From Alkalibacterium sp. (GTDB taxonomy: Bacteria > Bacillota > Bacilli > Lactobacillales > Carnobacteriaceae_A): a stretch of 64,000 nucleotides of DNA. The stretch covers positions 97,786 to 161,785 of the forward strand of contig JAFIFE010000025.1 in the NCBI GenBank assembly GCA_020832185.1. The letters are read 5' to 3'. The position numbers were made by a program, and so were the translations under genes. Position 1 is the first letter of the stretch. Each line of letters begins with the position of its first letter. The notes under the pieces are model-generated. The model had not been told where the DNA came from, searched no databases, and worked only from the letters and a program-made list of their open reading frames with translations. Positions 62,089 to 64,000 of the stretch are shown here, in pieces.

Positions 62089-62568
62089 ATGGATATCACA
62101 GTAGTGTCAGTAGGAAAATTGAAAGAGAAGTACCTGAAAAAAGGTATCGAAGAATATACGAAACGCTTAGGTGCTTATACAAAAATCAAATTGGTCGAAG
62201 TGCCGGACGAAAAAGCACCTGAGAATTTGAGCGAAGCTGAAATGGTCCAAGTCAAAGACAAAGAAGGCGAGCGTATCCTCGCCAAAATACCGGACCAGGC
62301 CTACGTTTTCGCCCTGGCGATCGACTCAAAAGAACGCACCTCCGAATCCTTCGCCAAAGAAATCGAACAGCTCATGATCCACGGCAGCAGCAAAATCGTC
62401 TTCGTCATAGGCGGATCACTCGGCTTAAGCGAAGCCGTCATGAAACGAAGCGACACCACAATTTCATTTGGAAAGATGACCTATCCTCATCAGTTGATGA
62501 GGCTGATATTGGTCGAGCAGATTTATCGAGCGTTTCGGATTATGCGGAATGAACCTTATCATAAGTAG
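62089..62568 (+). CDS. rlmH: 23S rRNA (pseudouridine1915-N3)-methyltransferase RlmH
   Basis: 159-aa SPOUT methyltransferase; full length with [21 protein letters not shown], the SAM-binding knot [12 protein letters not shown] and the conserved end [13 protein letters not shown]. Ribosome binding site AAAAGGAG. Odd base use: from about 62267 to 62460 most codons end in C, unlike the gene's ends and its neighbours. Its last codons form a possible attachment site for genomic islands. Confidence 0.96.
   Translation: MDITVVSVGKLKEKYLKKGIEEYTKRLGAYTKIKLVEVPDEKAPENLSEAEMVQVKDKEGERILAKIPDQAYVFALAIDSKERTSESFAKEIEQLMIHGSSKIVFVIGGSLGLSEAVMKRSDTTISFGKMTYPHQLMRLILVEQIYRAFRIMRNEPYHK
62551..62568 (+). other. 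SCC-like attachment site candidate at the rlmH 3' end
   Basis: GAACCTTATCATAAGTAG encodes the last residues and stop of RlmH. It closely resembles the insertion sequence used by staphylococcal SCC elements at the same place in the same gene (recalled as GAAGCTTATCATAAGTAA). The base composition changes right after it. No second copy lies inside the window. Confidence 0.45.
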
Positions 62569-62703
62569 ATGAGGATTTTATACTTAATAAACCAATTTAT
62601 ATATTGTATGATAAAAATCTCAAGAAGAAAGAAAAATTTAAGACTATCATATAAAAAGTATGTACACTTTTCATGCAAAAAAGCGTATGTGAAAGGATAA
62701 GGT

Positions 62704-63465
62704 ATGAAAATTAATTCTAAAGTTAACTGGTCAGATTTCAAGATCATGGTTGATATTCAATCTAGTTCTGATTATGTAGAGTTCCAAGTTTCCCCAGAAA
62801 GCTTCTTGAAATATGCAGTTGATGATTTAAGAACTCAAGATATAAAAGGCCGTATAAACTGTCTAACTAATTGTAAAAGAGCTATTGATTGCCAAATAGA
62901 TTGGATAATATCTTATTTGGGATTTGATTATTCAAATTTTAATGAAAAGCGCTATCCAAATTTAAATGTACATATGAATAAAGTAAAAAAAGAAACATTT
63001 TCTTCAGATATGTCTTTTAAAATTAAGTTTATTCAAACTATGGGGATAGCTCCTATGCTCTTAGTATCAAATATCAGAAAGGTAAGAAATAAACTTGAAC
63101 ATGAATACAAAACTCCCGATATTGCAGAATGCCAAGAAGCTGTCGAATTAGCAGATTTGTTTATAAACAGCACACAAAATAAAATGTGGAATAAAAAATG
63201 GACTGATTTTTATATTCAAAGTAATAGTAATACAAGTTCAGATATAGCTCTATCGTATAATACATTTAATACTGATATGCCCTATATAGAAGTAAAAACT
63301 AGAGGAAATAATAAGAACGAAACTAATACTAAATTTTATCCTGAGCAAGAAGAATATTTAAAGCTATTATATATTTCTATAAAACATGAGTTCAATATGC
63401 TACCCGAATTCTTTGGAAGTGATATTAAAGAAAAGTATGTCAATTTTAAAGTTGAATTCTGTTAA
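62704..63465 (+). CDS. HEPN-motif protein, putative ribonuclease (accessory)
   Basis: 253-aa cytoplasmic protein, not recognised by family name. The segment IRKVRNKLEHEYKTP contains R128-N-K-L-E-H133, the RNxxxH motif of HEPN domains, and the region before it is helical (residues about 40-125). HEPN proteins are often RNases in toxin-antitoxin and phage defence systems. The C-terminal part (170-253) is polar and without clear motif. DNA is strongly AT-rich compared with rlmH, suggesting transfer. Start ATG follows AAAGGATAAGGT. Confidence 0.6.
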   Translation: MKINSKVNWSDFKIMVDIQSSSDYVEFQVSPESFLKYAVDDLRTQDIKGRINCLTNCKRAIDCQIDWIISYLGFDYSNFNEKRYPNLNVHMNKVKKETFSSDMSFKIKFIQTMGIAPMLLVSNIRKVRNKLEHEYKTPDIAECQEAVELADLFINSTQNKMWNKKWTDFYIQSNSNTSSDIALSYNTFNTDMPYIEVKTRGNNKNETNTKFYPEQEEYLKLLYISIKHEFNMLPEFFGSDIKEKYVNFKVEFC

Positions 63466-63672
63466 GATTGTCACGTTGTATAAGTTTACTTTATAAAAAC
63501 TAAGGTATTTTTGCTACAGGAAACCACATCATAAATAAATTAGACTTTTTAAAAAAATTATGATGAATACTATCTCGGTTAAAATCTAGCATGAAATACA
63601 TAAAATAATACTACTTTTTAAATTGAGTTCGATTGAGTAATTATAATACAACGAGGATTGGAGGTAACAAAA

Positions 63673-63903
63673 GTGGACAGAGTAAAATTTTATTCTGAAA
63701 ATGACTGGGCATGTGGGTGGGAATTGGAAAATGTTATAGAGAGAATTAACGATAATTCTATTGACAAAGAGTGGTCATTAGAGGATGTAATTGAATTTTT
63801 TAACATTCTAAAGTATATACAAGTAGAAAGATTTGCTGAATATATTCAAGAGAAAACAAAGCTGGATTTTATAATGAAGTTAGCCACTCAGGCTAACACA
63901 TAG
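63673..63903 (+). CDS. Small hypothetical protein of the island
   Basis: 76 aa, acidic and helical; not recognised. The GTG at 63673 is chosen because GGAGG stands 8 bases before it. Contains WACGWELENVIERINDNS and a DVIEFFNILKYIQVERFAEY segment. AT-rich like its neighbour and 207 bp after it. Immunity or accessory function is possible but not supported by any motif. Confidence 0.55.
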   Translation: MDRVKFYSENDWACGWELENVIERINDNSIDKEWSLEDVIEFFNILKYIQVERFAEYIQEKTKLDFIMKLATQANT

Positions 63904-63909
63904 AAAAAC

Positions 63910-63979
63910 GCCATGTGAATTTCATGGTATATTGAAGTTACCGCTAACTCTCAATAGACAGGATGAATTCACATGACGC
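63910..63979. repeat. Inverted repeat at the edge of a probable insertion sequence
   Basis: CCATGTGAATTTCAT (from 63911) is nearly complementary to ATGAATTCACATGACG (to 63978). It brackets the start of the next reading frame and may be the terminal or sub-terminal repeat of a mobile element. Confidence 0.45.
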
Positions 63980-64000
63980 ACTCTAACGATAACACATTAG
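63973..64000 (+). CDS. Start of a reading frame, probably a transposase (partial)
   Basis: ATG at 63973 begins MTHSNDNTL before the window ends. Similar short Ser/Asn-rich starts open transposases of several Lactobacillales IS families (ISL3-like from memory). Position after an inverted repeat and an AT-rich accessory stretch fits an IS, but nine residues cannot prove it. Confidence 0.35.

Noticed and set aside
62559..62747. 62-codon minus-strand frame after rlmH
   Set aside because: AT-rich hydrophobic translation without a ribosome binding site, overlapping both rlmH and the HEPN gene.

Overview
The window is the origin-proximal part of a low-to-medium GC Gram-positive chromosome. Gene content and order (rpmH-rnpA-yidC-khpB leftward; dnaA-dnaN-yaaA-recF-gyrB-gyrA-rpsF-ssb-rpsR-gdpP-rplI-dnaB-purA and walRKHIJ-htrA-rlmH rightward), canonical parS sites, an H2O2-forming type glycerophosphate oxidase and the absence of sporulation genes point to Lactobacillales. 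A Carnobacteriaceae member (Alkalibacterium/Marinilactibacillus type) is my best guess; this is inference, not a database result.

Left arm (1-28 kb, mostly minus strand, away from the origin): partial mnmG, mnmE, a glycerol operon (glpK-glpO-glpF), an Mga-like regulator overlapping a FAD/NAD oxidoreductase, a head-on Bce-type antimicrobial peptide sensing/export module (response regulator, kinase, ABC ATPase, permease), an AAC(6')-like acetyltransferase, a secreted LysM polysaccharide deacetylase, an M50-type membrane peptidase, the trehalose locus (treR, treC, treP with its operator), folC, then khpB, yidC, rnpA and rpmH. In many Firmicutes mnmE/mnmG directly follow khpB; here about 23 kb of metabolic and accessory genes separate them.

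Origin (28-30.1 kb): DnaA boxes lie on both sides of dnaA. The dnaA-dnaN gap carries boxes, a short GC cluster, five DnaA-trio motifs and an AT-rich unwinding stretch in textbook order. Three perfect parS sites follow within 38.4-42.1 kb.

Right arm (30-62.6 kb, plus strand): replication and topology genes, ribosomal protein genes, c-di-AMP phosphodiesterase gdpP, a split fructose-type PTS, purA behind a structured leader, KtrAB potassium uptake (minus), a cytoplasmic alpha-amylase, a YtxH/DUF948 pair, a stand-alone EIIA-Glc that could serve TreP, the Wal cell-wall regulon core, a lipoprotein-type HtrA, a dense second DnaA-box cluster, the ohr/ohrR peroxide pair and rlmH.

Right edge (62.6-64 kb): immediately after rlmH, whose 3' end resembles the staphylococcal SCC attachment sequence, the DNA becomes AT-rich and holds a HEPN-motif protein, an unknown small protein and the start of a probable insertion sequence. 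This looks like the beginning of a genomic island.

The most unusual items are two arrays of self-complementary tandem repeats (51-bp units after dnaN, 105-bp units after the amylase gene), a candidate roughly 100-nt RNA with its own strong promoter upstream of mnmE, the DnaA-box cluster at 60.75-61.1 kb, GyrB with four 8-residue N-terminal repeats, and the rlmH-linked island.
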